NCBI GenBank assembly: GCA_947589745.1
Contig: CANQCS010000008.1
Span: forward strand, 1 to 64,000
DNA: 64,000 nucleotides
Origin: an uncultured Oscillospiraceae bacterium
Lineage (GTDB): Bacteria > Bacillota > Clostridia > Oscillospirales > Oscillospiraceae
Direction of reading: 5' to 3'
Every line of letters begins with the position of its first letter. The stretch's first letter is position 1. This document shows positions 1 through 9,742 of this stretch, piece after piece. Made by a program: the position numbers and the translations under genes. A model generated the notes under the pieces. That model saw only the letters and a program-made list of their open reading frames with translations, did not search any database and was not told the origin of the DNA.

Positions 1-206
1 GGAGCCCTCATGGTGCTTTCTGATGCCGGAGGTCAAAGTCATAATTCTGATGGCAACGCAACTCCGGAGCAATGGCTACCCAATCAGGCAGCAGATATTG
101 ATTTTCCACCATAATGAAGTATCTCATACCATACTTCCATATTGTGTTGGAGGAAATATCGTTCAAAATTCTGGACTGATGAAATGACCTATGGCCTCAT
201 GGCCAT

Positions 207-396
207 GAATTAGGAGGAGTTTTTGGGAGGAATTAAGAGGAGATTTTGGAATTAGGAGGAGTTTTTGGGCGAATTAAGGGGAGATTTTGGGAATTAGGAG
301 GAGTTTTTGGGGGAATTAGGAGGAGATTTTGGAATTAGGAGGAGATTTTGGGGGGAATTAAGAGGAGATTTTGGGAATTAGGAGGAGTTTTTGGGG
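207..396. repeat. Short tandem repeat array, about nine units of GAATTAGGAGGAG(T/A)TTTTGGG (20-24 bp)
   Basis: Read directly: successive units gaattaggaggagtttttggg / gaattaagaggagattttgg / gaattaaggggagattttggg etc. with no unique spacers. Confidence 0.95.
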
Positions 397-519
397 TACC
401 AGCCGCCTACAGACCCCAAATTCTCGGAATAATTCTCCCAAAAACTCGAAATAAATGCCTTTTTTCGGAGATGCTATGTGCGCGTAGTTTTAAAAATCAC
501 ACATTTGTCGCTTCAAAAA

Positions 520-2040
520 TCACTCATTTTTCTCCCTCACGCGCATCCCATTCACGCAGACACCCTCGCCCAAATCCCCCTCACAAGGACTCTTTTCTCC
601 CTCACCAACCGTCTTTTCTTTCACGCAGACTATCTCGCCAGAAGCTCTCTCACAGTCACTCTCGTCCCTCTCCCACACACGCGCATCCCTTTCACGCAGG
701 CACCCCTCCAGAACGCTCTCAGGAGCCCCACACGCCTCCCTCATCCTTCCCCCTAGAGCCCTTCTCAGAGGCTTTCCAGAGCAGCTCTCAGAGGCTTCTC
801 AGAGTTCCCCCAGAATCTCTCTTATCCGTTGTGCTGCACCGGTTTCAGGGGGATGCCAGTGGCGAAAAAGGGCGGTTTTTGAGGTGCGGTTTCAGAGACG
901 CCGGACAGATTGCCAGGGGCGTGCCTGGCGTGCGAGAGGAAAATCGCCTGGTTCACGCAGGCACCCCTCCAGAACGCTCTCAGAGGCTCCTCAGACGCCT
1001 CTCATTCTACATCTCGCTACTCAGAGTGCCTCAGAGACCCTTCTCAGAGCCTTCTCAGAGGTCTTCCGGAGCGGCCCTCAGAGACTTCTCAGAGTCCCCT
1101 CCTATTCCCCTCATCCGTTGTGCCGCAACGGTTCCAGGGGGATACACACGGCGAAAAAGGTCGTTTTTTGTGCGGTTTCAGAGGCGCCGGACAGACTGCC
1201 AGGGGCGTGCCTGGCGTGTGAGAGGATGCCGGGGGCGTACCCATGTCCTCCCCAGATGATTCGCCGCCTTTTGCCAGAGGCTGGGCCAGAGCCCACTCAA
1301 GAGCGGCCCCAGAGCCAGAAGGCAGGGGCCAGAATACCTACTGCTGCAACGGTTCCACGCATCCGGCCAACCGAGGGGGCAGTGAATGGGTGGTTTCGGA
1401 AATGTAAGGCAAATTGCTTGTGGCGCGCCCAGGGGTGCGGGGTAAGATAGGGGAGGGTTCCAGGGGCTGCGCCCAGCGGTGGGAGGGAAGATGCGTGAGC
1501 TGCTTGTGGCCGTGCCAAGAGGTGGGAAAACCCGTCTGCGCCTACTGCCGCAATGATTTTGCGCATTCTGCAATGTCCATAGGGACAACTGCTTCAGTGG
1601 TTTTGGACACGCCAGACAAGACGCCAGTGGCCGTGCCCAGCGTGGGAGGGAAATGAGTGAGGTGCCGGGGGCTGCGCTAGAGGTAAAAAAACTTGTCTAA
1701 GCCTACTGCTGCAACGGTTCTGCGGTTCCGGAAATGCGAAAAAGCATGAACGCTTGCGGCGGTTTCGGAAATGCCAGTCAGGAATGCCAGGTGCGCGCCC
1801 AGGGGTGCGAGGGAAGATGGGGGAGACGCCAGGGCTGCGCCAGAGATAAGAAAGCCCGTCTAAGCCTACTGCTGCAACGGTTCTGGGGGTCCCACAATAC
1901 GAAAAAGAATGAACGCCTGCAACGGTTACGGGGATGCCGGACAGGAATGCCAGGTGCGTGCCCAAGCGTATTGGGGGAGTATGTGAGGGGGGGGCGCGGG
2001 CAGACGCATGAGGTAAGATGCCAGTGGCTGCGCCCAGGCG
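520..2040. repeat. Degenerate long-period repeat island, apparently noncoding
   Basis: tcacgcaggcacccctccagaacgctctcag occurs near 692 and 952, each followed by related ~265-285 bp blocks; (taagc)cctactgctgcaacggttc recurs near 1337, 1541 (degenerate), 1702 and 1864, the last three about 162 bp apart; ORFs here are short, overlapping and mutually inconsistent. Confidence 0.85.
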
Positions 2041-2049
2041 TACACAAAA

Positions 2050-2101
2050 AAGGGTATGAAAAAAGGGACAGAAGCGACCTTTTACAGTCGTTTCTGTCCC
2101 T
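2050..2101 (-). terminator. Rho-independent terminator of the rplJ-rplL operon
   Basis: 15-bp stem agggacagaagcgac / gtcgtttctgtccct; on the minus strand it is followed by a T-rich tract (ttttttcataccctttttt). Confidence 0.85.
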
Positions 2102-2193
2102 CTTACTTGGGATGTTTATTGGGGTGCGCTACGTTCAAAATTTGCCGACAAAGGTAGCGTTTTTAAAAAGACGCTTACAGGTCTTTTCCGATC

Positions 2194-2565
2194 TTACTTG
2201 AGCTCGACCTTGCCGCCGACATCCTCGATCTTCTTCTTCAGCTCCTCGGCCTCGTCCTTGCTGACGGCCTCCTTCAGGGTCTTGGGAGCGCCCTCGACGG
2301 TGGCCTTGGCCTCGGCCAGGCCCTGGCCGGTGATCTCGCGGACGACCTTGATGACCTTGATCTTGGTGGCGGCATCGAAGCCGGTCAGGACCACGTCAAA
2401 CTCGGTCTTCTCCTCGACCACGGGAGCGGCGACAGCGGGACCGGCAGCCATAGCGGCGGCGGACACACCGAAGACCTCCTCCAGCTCATGCACCAGCTCG
2501 CTGAGCTCCAGGACAGTCAGATTCTTGATTTCTTCGATCACAGCATTGATCTTCTCACTAGCCAT
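2194..2565 (-). CDS. rplL: 50S ribosomal protein L7/L12
   Basis: [38 protein letters not shown]...[72 protein letters not shown]. Confidence 0.98.
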   Translation of the reverse strand: MASEKINAVIEEIKNLTVLELSELVHELEEVFGVSAAAMAAGPAVAAPVVEEKTEFDVVLTGFDAATKIKVIKVVREITGQGLAEAKATVEGAPKTLKEAVSKDEAEELKKKIEDVGGKVELK

Positions 2566-2618
2566 TGTAGGTAACCTCCTAATGTTTTTTCAGTTAAGTG
2601 TGAGTAGCTGCCGCTCTC

Positions 2619-3143
2619 TTACTCGGCGGCGGGTTCTTCTGCCGGCGCGTTGGCACGCTCCACGACCTGGCTCAGGATGTATGCCAGAGCGGAGATGGGA
2701 GCCAGCATGGTGCCCAGGACCTGGGCGCGCAGGGTGGGCAGCGGGGGGATGGCGGCCAGAGCCATGACCTCATCCAGGGGGATGGCCTTGCCCTCCATGA
2801 AGCCGCCCTTGATCTCAAAGTGGCCGTCGATCTTCTTGGCAAAGTCGTTGACGATGCGGGCGGGGGCCACGGGATCTTCGTGGCAGATGGCCAGGGACGT
2901 GGAGCCGTTGAGCAGGTCGTCCAACTCGTTCATGCCGCAGTTGTTGACGGCGAAGCGGAGCAGGGTATTCTTCACGACGGCGTATTCCACGTTGTTCTTC
3001 CGCAGCTCGGCGCGCAGAGCGGTGTCCTCGGCCACGGTAATGCCCTTGTAATCCACCAGCACACCGGCAGCGGCGTTTTGGAGCTTGTGGGTCAGATCCG
3101 CCACGATCGCCTGCTTCTCGCTGAGAACTTTCGCGTTAGGCAT
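2619..3143 (-). CDS. rplJ: 50S ribosomal protein L10 (start at 3143 or 3161)
   Basis: MPNAKVLSEKQAIVADLTHKLQNAAAGVLVDYKGITVAEDTALRAELRKNNVEYAVVKNTLLRFAV; the ORF-track start at 3302 lies in the leader/repeat. Confidence 0.96.
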   Translation of the reverse strand: MPNAKVLSEKQAIVADLTHKLQNAAAGVLVDYKGITVAEDTALRAELRKNNVEYAVVKNTLLRFAVNNCGMNELDDLLNGSTSLAICHEDPVAPARIVNDFAKKIDGHFEIKGGFMEGKAIPLDEVMALAAIPPLPTLRAQVLGTMLAPISALAYILSQVVERANAPAEEPAAE

Positions 3144-3173
3144 TCTTGTGTTCACCTCCATGAGATTTCGCTC

Positions 3174-3265
3174 CTGCTTTTTCTTGAAAGAAAAAGCAGG
3201 GAAAAAGAACGTTTGCCTCGCTCTGGAGGCCGCCGCGTTTCCAAAATCTCCGCCCGGCAACGGAG
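3174..3265 (+). repeat. Dispersed MITE-like palindromic element, copy A (diverged)
   Basis: cctgctttttct-tgaa-agaaaaagcagg stem-loop followed by gaaaaagaacgtttgcctcgctctggaggc...ccaaaatctccgcccggcaacgg, parallel to the other copies. Confidence 0.8.
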
Positions 3266-3288
3266 GAGCCGCGCCGGAGGGGAGAAGA

Positions 3289-3323
3289 AAAACGGTCCCC
3301 ACGCAAAGACGCGAGGACCGTGC
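3289..3323 (-). terminator. Attenuator hairpin in the rplJ (L10) leader
   Basis: Minus strand: acggtcctcgcgtctttgcgtggggaccgtttttc, a stem followed by a T-run between promoter and rplJ start; position fits an L10 leader. Confidence 0.7.
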
Positions 3324-3395
3324 TGATCGTTAAAACCGGCAATCCTCGGCAGGACTTACGGGCCGGGGCCCACCTGCTGTCTTTGGAACGCAACA
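3324..3395 (-). promoter_or_regulatory. Probable ribosomal protein L10 leader region
   Basis: Structured 5' UTR between the promoter at 3401-3429 and rplJ, containing ggtgggccccggcccgtaagtcctgccgaggattgccgg; class assigned by position and partial resemblance. Confidence 0.5.
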
Positions 3396-3400
3396 AACAT

Positions 3401-3429
3401 ATTATATCCAAGGGCCGACAGCTTGTCAA
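3401..3429 (-). promoter_or_regulatory. SigA-type promoter for rplJ-rplL
   Basis: Minus strand TTGACA - 17 nt - TATAAT. Confidence 0.9.
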
Positions 3430-3469
3430 CCCTTAAATATCATTTTTTGCCCTTTTCAGGGAACTTTTC

Positions 3470-4162
3470 TTACACCAAGCGGCTGGTGGAGATCTTCACG
3501 CCGGGGCCCATGGTGGAGGCGGTGACGCAGCTCTTGATATACTGGCCCTTGGCGGCGGCGGGCTTAGCCTTCACGATGGCACCGATGAGGGCGGAGTAGT
3601 TCTCGTTCAGCTTCTCGGGGCCGAAAGAGACCTTGCCGATGGGGCAGTGGATGATGTTGGTCTTGTCCAGGCGGTACTCGACCTTACCGGCTTTCGCCTC
3701 CTGGACGGCCTTGGCCACGTCGGGGGTCACGGTGCCGGCCTTGGGGGAGGGCATCAGGCCCTTGGGGCCCAGCAGGCGGCCCAGACGGCCCACCATGCCC
3801 ATCATGTCGGGGCTGGCGATGACCACATCGAAGTCGAACCAGCCTTCCTTCTGGATCTTCTCCACCATGTCCATCTCGCCGACGTAGTCGGCGCCGGCGG
3901 CGCGGGCGGCCTCGGCCCGGTCACCCTTGGCGAACACCAGGATGCGGACGCTCTTGCCGGTGCCGTTGGGGAGGACGATGGCGCCGCGAACCTGCTGGTC
4001 AGCGTGGCGGGAGTCGACGCCCAGCTTCACGTGGAGCTCCACGGTCTCGTCGAACTTGGCGGAAGCGGTCTTGCAGACCAGCTGGAACGCGTCCATGGAC
4101 TCGTACTGGACGGTGCGGTCGATCTGCTTGGCGCTGTTCTGATATTTCTTACCTCTAAACAT
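3470..4162 (-). CDS. rplA: 50S ribosomal protein L1
   Basis: [81 protein letters not shown]. Confidence 0.97.
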   Translation of the reverse strand: MFRGKKYQNSAKQIDRTVQYESMDAFQLVCKTASAKFDETVELHVKLGVDSRHADQQVRGAIVLPNGTGKSVRILVFAKGDRAEAARAAGADYVGEMDMVEKIQKEGWFDFDVVIASPDMMGMVGRLGRLLGPKGLMPSPKAGTVTPDVAKAVQEAKAGKVEYRLDKTNIIHCPIGKVSFGPEKLNENYSALIGAIVKAKPAAAKGQYIKSCVTASTMGPGVKISTSRLV

Positions 4163-4177
4163 CTCTCAAGCCCTCCT

Positions 4178-4603
4178 TTAGTCGCCCACGATGACGCCCA
4201 TGGAGCGGGCGGTACCGGCGATCATGCTCATAGCGGCCTCCAGGCTGCCCGCGTTCAGGTCGGGCATCTTGGTCTCGGCGATCTTCTGCACGTCGGCCTT
4301 GCTGATGGTGGCTACCTTAGTCTTGTTGGGCACGCCGGAGCCGGACTCGATGTTGCAGGCCTTCTTGATGAGGACGGCCGCGGGGGGAGTCTTGGTGATG
4401 AAGGTGAAAGAGCGGTCGGAGTAGACGGTGATGATGACGGGGATGATCATGCCCATCTCACCCTTGGTGCGCTCGTTGAACTCCTTGGTGAAGGCGGGGA
4501 TGTTGACGCCGTGCTGGCCAAGGGCGGGGCCGACGGGGGGAGCGGGAGTCGCCCGGCCGGCGGGGATCTGAAGTTTGACGTATCCTACGACTTTCTGTGC
4601 CAT
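4178..4603 (-). CDS. rplK: 50S ribosomal protein L11
   Basis: [46 protein letters not shown]...; start trimmed from the ORF track. Confidence 0.97.
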   Translation of the reverse strand: MAQKVVGYVKLQIPAGRATPAPPVGPALGQHGVNIPAFTKEFNERTKGEMGMIIPVIITVYSDRSFTFITKTPPAAVLIKKACNIESGSGVPNKTKVATISKADVQKIAETKMPDLNAGSLEAAMSMIAGTARSMGVIVGD

Positions 4604-4712
4604 TTCTTGGCACCTCCTTGATAAAATGTGGTGGTGGCGGGGCGGTCCCATGACCGCTCCTCCCACGATGCCGCTCTGCGGCGGGACATGCGTTTGGGGT
4701 TGTGGGTGGTCC

Positions 4713-5240
4713 TCAGTCCGTGATTTCCACCTGGTCCAGCTCCAGCTCCACGGGGGTCTCCCGGCCGAACATGGACACCACCACGGTGACCTTGTTCTTC
4801 TCCGGGTCGATCTCCTCCACCGTTCCGGCGAAGGACTCCAGGGGGCCGTCGTTGATGCGGACCCGGTCGCCTACCTTGTAGCTGACCACGATCTCGCGCT
4901 TCTCCATGCCCCAGGCCAGGACCTCCTCCTCGGTGAGGGGGATGGGCTTATTGCTGGCCTCGCCCACGAAGCCGGTGACGCCGCGGACATTCCGGACCAG
5001 ATGCCAGGTGTCGTCGGTCATCACCATCTTGATGAGCACGTAGCCGGGGAAGATCTTCCGCTCCACCTCTTTGGCCACGCCGGCCTCGTTGATCTCCGTG
5101 ACGTTCTCCACGGGGATCTGCAGGTCCACGATCAGCTGCTCCAGGTGGCGGTTGGTGACGAACTTCTCAATGGTGGTCTTGACGGCGTTTTCATAGCCGG
5201 AGTAGGTATGGACCACATACCACTTTGCGTTATCGGCCAT
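4713..5240 (-). CDS. nusG: Transcription termination/antitermination protein NusG
   Basis: [31 protein letters not shown]...[35 protein letters not shown] domain at the C-terminus. Confidence 0.97.
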   Translation of the reverse strand: MADNAKWYVVHTYSGYENAVKTTIEKFVTNRHLEQLIVDLQIPVENVTEINEAGVAKEVERKIFPGYVLIKMVMTDDTWHLVRNVRGVTGFVGEASNKPIPLTEEEVLAWGMEKREIVVSYKVGDRVRINDGPLESFAGTVEEIDPEKNKVTVVVSMFGRETPVELELDQVEITD

Positions 5241-5252
5241 CTCTCTGTCCTC

Positions 5253-5465
5253 TTAGAACAGGTTCAGAAGAGTACGGATGAACAGAGCGGCCACACCGTC
5301 GAATACCCAGATGCAGGCGCCCACAATGGCGCTGTACAGGATGACGGTGCCGGTGTTGGCGGCCACCTTCTTGGGGGTGGGCCAGACCACCTTCTTCAGT
5401 TCGCTTCTCATTTCACGGAACCAGCGGCCCCGGTCTTTCTTGACGGTCTTCTTCTCTTCAGCCAT
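5253..5465 (-). CDS. secE: Preprotein translocase subunit SecE
   Basis: Small single-TM protein WFREMRSELKKVVWPTPKKVAANTGTVILYSAIVGACIWVFDGVAALF next to nusG. Confidence 0.95.
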   Translation of the reverse strand: MAEEKKTVKKDRGRWFREMRSELKKVVWPTPKKVAANTGTVILYSAIVGACIWVFDGVAALFIRTLLNLF

Positions 5466-5493
5466 GATAGATGATTCCTTTCCTTCCTTGTCC

Positions 5494-5643
5494 TTACTTG
5501 GTCTCGCTGTGGACCGTGTGCTTTCTGCAGAAGGGACAGTACTTCTTCATCTCCAGCCGGTCGGGGTCATTTTTCTTGTTCTTCATGGTGTTGTAGTTTC
5601 TCTGCTTGCACTCGTTGCATCTGAGAGTGATCTTGACGCGCAT
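5494..5643 (-). CDS. rpmG: 50S ribosomal protein L33
   Basis: [49 protein letters not shown], embedded in a longer track ORF. Confidence 0.96.
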   Translation of the reverse strand: MRVKITLRCNECKQRNYNTMKNKKNDPDRLEMKKYCPFCRKHTVHSETK

Positions 5644-5789
5644 GGCTAACGGCACCTCCTTCTTGATGTTGCAGGCTCTCCGGCCTGCTCCGATTGCCTC
5701 CCTGCACCGGAAGCGGCGGCCCTCTCTTCCCGCGCAGGAAGCGAAAAAGTGCGCACAAAAAGAAAGCCCCATTTCCACAGGTAAAAATT

Positions 5790-5818
5790 ATGATAGCACA
5801 TCCTGACGGTCCAGTCAA
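5790..5818 (-). promoter_or_regulatory. Promoter upstream of rpmG-secE-nusG-rplK-rplA
   Basis: Minus strand TTGACT - 17 nt - TATCAT. Confidence 0.75.
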
Positions 5819-5902
5819 CACAAATTTTTCTGTTTACCCACTTTTTTTTACTGGAAGAATCATGTATAATGGTATGAAACGCTGCGGACAAGGAGAATTT
5901 GT

Positions 5903-6328
5903 ATGCGGATCATGGCCATTGACTACGGGGACGCCCACACCGGCGTGGCGGTCTCCGACCTGACGGGCCTGCTGGCGGGACACACCGAGACGGTCCACAC
6001 CTGGCGGAAGGAGGAACTGCTCCGCCGCCTGGGGGAGATCATCGGGGAGTACGGCGTCACAGAGCTGGTGCTGGGCTATCCGCTGAACATGGACGGCACC
6101 GTCGGCCCCAGGGCGGAGAAGGCGGAGGCCTTCGCCAAGGATCTGGAGGCGGCCTTCTCCCTGCCGGTCCGTCTCTGGGACGAGCGGCGCACCACCGTGG
6201 ACGCCCACAACATCCTCCAGGCCGCGGGAAAGAACGCCAAGAAGCGGAAAAAGACCGTGGACGCCGTGGCCGCGGCGCTGATGCTGGAGGGCTATCTGGA
6301 CTTCCGGCGGAGCGGCGGACCATCCTGA
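5903..6328 (+). CDS. ruvX: Holliday junction resolvase-like protein, YqgF/RuvX family
   Basis: MRIMAIDYGDAHTGVAVSDLTGLLAGHTETVHTW...LVLGYPLNMDGTVGPRAEKAEAFAKDLE...VRLWDERRTTVDAHNIL. Confidence 0.92.
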   Translation: MRIMAIDYGDAHTGVAVSDLTGLLAGHTETVHTWRKEELLRRLGEIIGEYGVTELVLGYPLNMDGTVGPRAEKAEAFAKDLEAAFSLPVRLWDERRTTVDAHNILQAAGKNAKKRKKTVDAVAAALMLEGYLDFRRSGGPS

Positions 6329-6380
6329 CAAAAACGACAGTTTCGCGCCCCCGGGCGCATCAAGCAAGAAAGGAGCTTAT

Positions 6381-8564
6381 ATGAAGCAATACATCAAGAC
6401 AAACCGGATTCTGCTGGTGCTGCTGGCCCTGTGTGTGCTGGTCAGCGTGGCGGTGGTGGGCCAGCGCTGGCGGGCGGAAAACCGGAACCACACCTATGAC
6501 ATTGTCCTGGACTACACGGAGCTGCAGCGCATGGCGGAGCAGAGCGGCCACGACGAGGCGTGGTGGCTGGCCCAGTTCCGGGACATGGGCCTGACCCAGG
6601 TGGCCCTGACGGAGGAGAGTCTGGCCACGCTGATGGAGAGCAACTCCCTGCCGGTCACCGCCACGGCCATGGATATCGTCCTCAAGGACGCAGACTGGGC
6701 GGAGAACTACCCCGCCGGGTTCATCAGCGCCGTGGAGGACTACGGCTATGACCGCTTCGACGTACTGGTGCAGACGGTGGGCGAGGAGGCGTCCTCCTTT
6801 GTGGTGGATGCGGTCCGCCAGCGGTTCCACAGCGAGGACGTAGTGATTTATGAGGAGGGCGGCAACGCCTATATCCTCCTCAACGGCACCGTGGAGGACG
6901 CGCTGTACGGAGACAAGGCCACGCTGGTAAGCTCCGTGGGCAAGTCCTTCACCAGCCGCACGGATATCGCCGCCTCCAAGCTGATGTACGTCTCCCTGGG
7001 CCTCCTGGCTGAGAAGGTGGAGGCGATCCAGGCCCAGGGCATGGAGATCATCCCCCGGACCCTGTGCTACAACGGACACAACGACGACCAGTACGCCAAG
7101 GCGGTGATCGAGGGCTACGAGAGCTTCGGCATCGTCCCGGACTATATCATCGCCGGCGGCGAGGCCATCGTGGGCTACGACGACCCCACCGGCCCGGCCC
7201 TGGAGTATATTGAGGACAACGGCATCACCATCGGCCTCATCGAGACCAACGTCCAGCGGGAGAACATCATGCAGACCGGCATCGAGGAGGCCGTGAAGGC
7301 CACCGGCTACGACGCGGTCCGGGTCTTCTCCATGTGGGACTACGTCCAGAACCGCTACGCCTACTACGGCTACTCCGGCGCGGAGGAGATCGAGAACACC
7401 CTCTACCGGGCCGTGGTGGAGCGCAACATCCGGGTGCTCTACTTCAAGCCCCTCAAGGAGACGGACGACGACTTCATCTATCTCACCGACCCGGAGATCT
7501 ACCGGGATCTCTTCGACGGCCTGGACCAGCGGCTGGCGGAGCACGGCATCTCCCGGGGCCGGGCCTCGGTGCTGCCGGAGATCGAGGTGCCCTATCTGGC
7601 CCTGCTGGCCCTGGGGCTTGGCGCGGGCCTGGGCGGCGCACTGCTGCCGGCCACCTGCCTGCCTATGAAAAAGAAGTGGACCCTGCTGCTGGCGGGCGCG
7701 GCGGCGGTGTGCGTGACGGCGGCGTGGTGGATCATGCCCAACACCTACCGGCTGCTGGCCAGCTTCGCCAGCGCGGTGGTGTTCGCCTGCCTGGCCACGG
7801 CCTTCTTCCTGAAGACGGCCAAGGAGTACGGGGAGAGCCTTCCCGCCAACGCCTCCCTGGGGCGCATCCTCCCCAGGTCCGTGGGCGTCCTGGCCGCCGC
7901 GGTGCTCATCTCCCTGGCCGGGGCCATGATGACCGCCGCCCCCCTGTCCTCCACCCCGTTCATGCTGGAGCTGGGCATCTTCCGGGGCGTGAAGCTGGCC
8001 CAGCTGGCGCCGCTGGGGTTCTTCTGCGTGCTGTACCTCTCCTACTACGGGCTCTTCCAGAAGGAGCGGCGTACCAACACGCTGCAGCTCCGCGACATCG
8101 GTTCGGTTCTGCGCTGGACCATCCCGGTGTGGGCGCTGCTGCTGCTGGCGGTGGTGGGACTGGCCGGGTACTACTACCTGGCCCGGACCGGCCACGAGAC
8201 CGATGTGTCCATCTCCACCGCGGAGCTGATTTTCCGCAACGTCCTGGAGGACCACCTGCTGGCCCGGCCCAGGACCAAGGAGTTCCTGGTGGCCTTCCCC
8301 GCCGTCATGCTGACGGTGTACTGCGCGGTGCGCCGCCTGCCCTTCTGGACGGCCCTCTTTGGCCTGGCCGGTACCATCGGCATGACCAGCGTGTGCAACA
8401 CCTTCATGCACATCCGCACCCCCCTGTACCTGGGCGTCGTCCGTACCGCCTACTCCCTGCTGTTCGGCATTGTGCTGGGAGTGGTGTATATCGCCGGATT
8501 CGAGCTGCTCTACCGGCTCTACGGCATGGTCCGCAAAAAACTGACAGAGACGGAAGAGAAATAG
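6381..8564 (+). CDS. DUF5693-like membrane protein
   Basis: 727 aa: N-terminal TM, long extracytoplasmic domain, multiple C-terminal TM segments; directly upstream of csaB. Confidence 0.7.
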   Translation: MKQYIKTNRILLVLLALCVLVSVAVVGQRWRAENRNHTYDIVLDYTELQRMAEQSGHDEAWWLAQFRDMGLTQVALTEESLATLMESNSLPVTATAMDIVLKDADWAENYPAGFISAVEDYGYDRFDVLVQTVGEEASSFVVDAVRQRFHSEDVVIYEEGGNAYILLNGTVEDALYGDKATLVSSVGKSFTSRTDIAASKLMYVSLGLLAEKVEAIQAQGMEIIPRTLCYNGHNDDQYAKAVIEGYESFGIVPDYIIAGGEAIVGYDDPTGPALEYIEDNGITIGLIETNVQRENIMQTGIEEAVKATGYDAVRVFSMWDYVQNRYAYYGYSGAEEIENTLYRAVVERNIRVLYFKPLKETDDDFIYLTDPEIYRDLFDGLDQRLAEHGISRGRASVLPEIEVPYLALLALGLGAGLGGALLPATCLPMKKKWTLLLAGAAAVCVTAAWWIMPNTYRLLASFASAVVFACLATAFFLKTAKEYGESLPANASLGRILPRSVGVLAAAVLISLAGAMMTAAPLSSTPFMLELGIFRGVKLAQLAPLGFFCVLYLSYYGLFQKERRTNTLQLRDIGSVLRWTIPVWALLLLAVVGLAGYYYLARTGHETDVSISTAELIFRNVLEDHLLARPRTKEFLVAFPAVMLTVYCAVRRLPFWTALFGLAGTIGMTSVCNTFMHIRTPLYLGVVRTAYSLLFGIVLGVVYIAGFELLYRLYGMVRKKLTETEEK

Positions 8565-9671
8565 ATGTATCATATACTGATATCCGGCTATTACGGCTTC
8601 AACAACATCGGGGACGAGTCCATTCTCCGGACGGTCATCGACAACCTGCGGGAGAAGCTCCCGGACGTGGACATTACCGTTCTCTCCAACGACCCCGCCG
8701 GGACGGCGGAGAAATATGGCGTCCAGGCCGCCCCCAGAATGTCCATGGGGGCCATCCTGCGCAGCGTCTGGCGCTGCGACCTGCTGCTCTCCGGCGGCGG
8801 GAGCCTGCTCCAGGACGCCACCTCGGGGCGGAGCATCCTCTACTACCTGTTCATTCTTCGCCTGGCCCAGCTGCTGGGGAAGAAAACCTTCATCTACAGC
8901 CAGGGCATCGGCCCCATCAACGACCCCAAAAACCGCCGCTTCACCGCCCGGGTGCTGTGCCGGGCCGACGGCATCGTGGTCCGGGACGGGGCCAGCCGGG
9001 AGCTGCTGCTGGAGATCGGCGTGCCGGACCGCCTGATCCACGTCACCGCCGACCCGGTGATCCGCGTAAAGAAGGCGGACACCGCCCTGGGCCTGGAGAT
9101 CCTGCGGCAGGAGGGCTGTCCCCGCCAGCCGGGGCGGCTCACCGTGGGCTGGGCCATCCGGGCCAGGAAGCCCGACCACGCCTTTTTGGCGGAGGTGGAG
9201 CGGTGCGTCCGCTGGCTCTGGGAGGAGTACGGCGCGGAGTCCGTGCTGATCCCGTTCTTCTACGACGAGGACCTGTCCGCGTGCGAGGCGGTGTCGGAGC
9301 ACCTGGACGGCCGGGCCGGGTGCCTGCGGCAGAAGAAGTACCTCTCCAAGGAGATGCTGTCCATCATCGGCTGCATGGACGTGCTGGTGGGGGTCCGGCT
9401 CCACTCCCTGATCTACGCCGCCGTCATGGGCGTCCCCATGATCGGCGTGTCCTACGACCCCAAGGTGGATTCCTTCCTGGACTCCATCCACCGCCCCACC
9501 TCCTTTACGGTGTCCAGCTTTTCTCTGCGGGACTTCCAGGGCGTCTTCCGGGACACCCTGGCCCGCCGGGAGGAGATCCGCGGTGCCACGGCCAGGGCCC
9601 TGGAGGGCTTGATCGCCAAGCTGGACCAGAACGAGGAGCTGATCCGGGGCATCATGGAGAATGCCAAGTGA
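8565..9671 (+). CDS. csaB: Polysaccharide pyruvyl transferase CsaB
   Basis: MYHILISGYYGFNNIGDESILRTVIDNLREKLPDVDITVLSNDPAGTAEKYGV...LLSGGGSLLQDATSGRSILYYLF...GVRLHSLIYAAVMGVPMIGVSYDPKV. Confidence 0.93.
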   Translation: MYHILISGYYGFNNIGDESILRTVIDNLREKLPDVDITVLSNDPAGTAEKYGVQAAPRMSMGAILRSVWRCDLLLSGGGSLLQDATSGRSILYYLFILRLAQLLGKKTFIYSQGIGPINDPKNRRFTARVLCRADGIVVRDGASRELLLEIGVPDRLIHVTADPVIRVKKADTALGLEILRQEGCPRQPGRLTVGWAIRARKPDHAFLAEVERCVRWLWEEYGAESVLIPFFYDEDLSACEAVSEHLDGRAGCLRQKKYLSKEMLSIIGCMDVLVGVRLHSLIYAAVMGVPMIGVSYDPKVDSFLDSIHRPTSFTVSSFSLRDFQGVFRDTLARREEIRGATARALEGLIAKLDQNEELIRGIMENAK

Positions 9672-9688
9672 TATGCGCCTAGACGAGA

Positions 9689-9724
9689 ACGCTCCCGGCT
9701 GCCAAAGCAGCCGGGAGCGTTTTG
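9689..9724 (+). terminator. Rho-independent terminator after csaB
   Basis: acgctcccggctgccaaagcagccgggagcgtttt. Confidence 0.9.
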
Positions 9725-9742
9725 CGTGGGGCAGGGAAGAGG

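Noticed and set aside
1-114. Possible C-terminus of a CDS entering from the left (GALMVLSDAGGQSHNSDGNATPEQWLPNQAADIDFPP*)
   Set aside because: Too short to support without upstream sequence; could be real but not callable here
207-396. CRISPR array
   Set aside because: Units are directly contiguous with no unique spacers and there are no cas genes
348-1588. Short overlapping ORFs of 60-303 aa in the repeat island
   Set aside because: Frames shift between repeat units, composition is biased (R/P/S) and there is no recognisable domain
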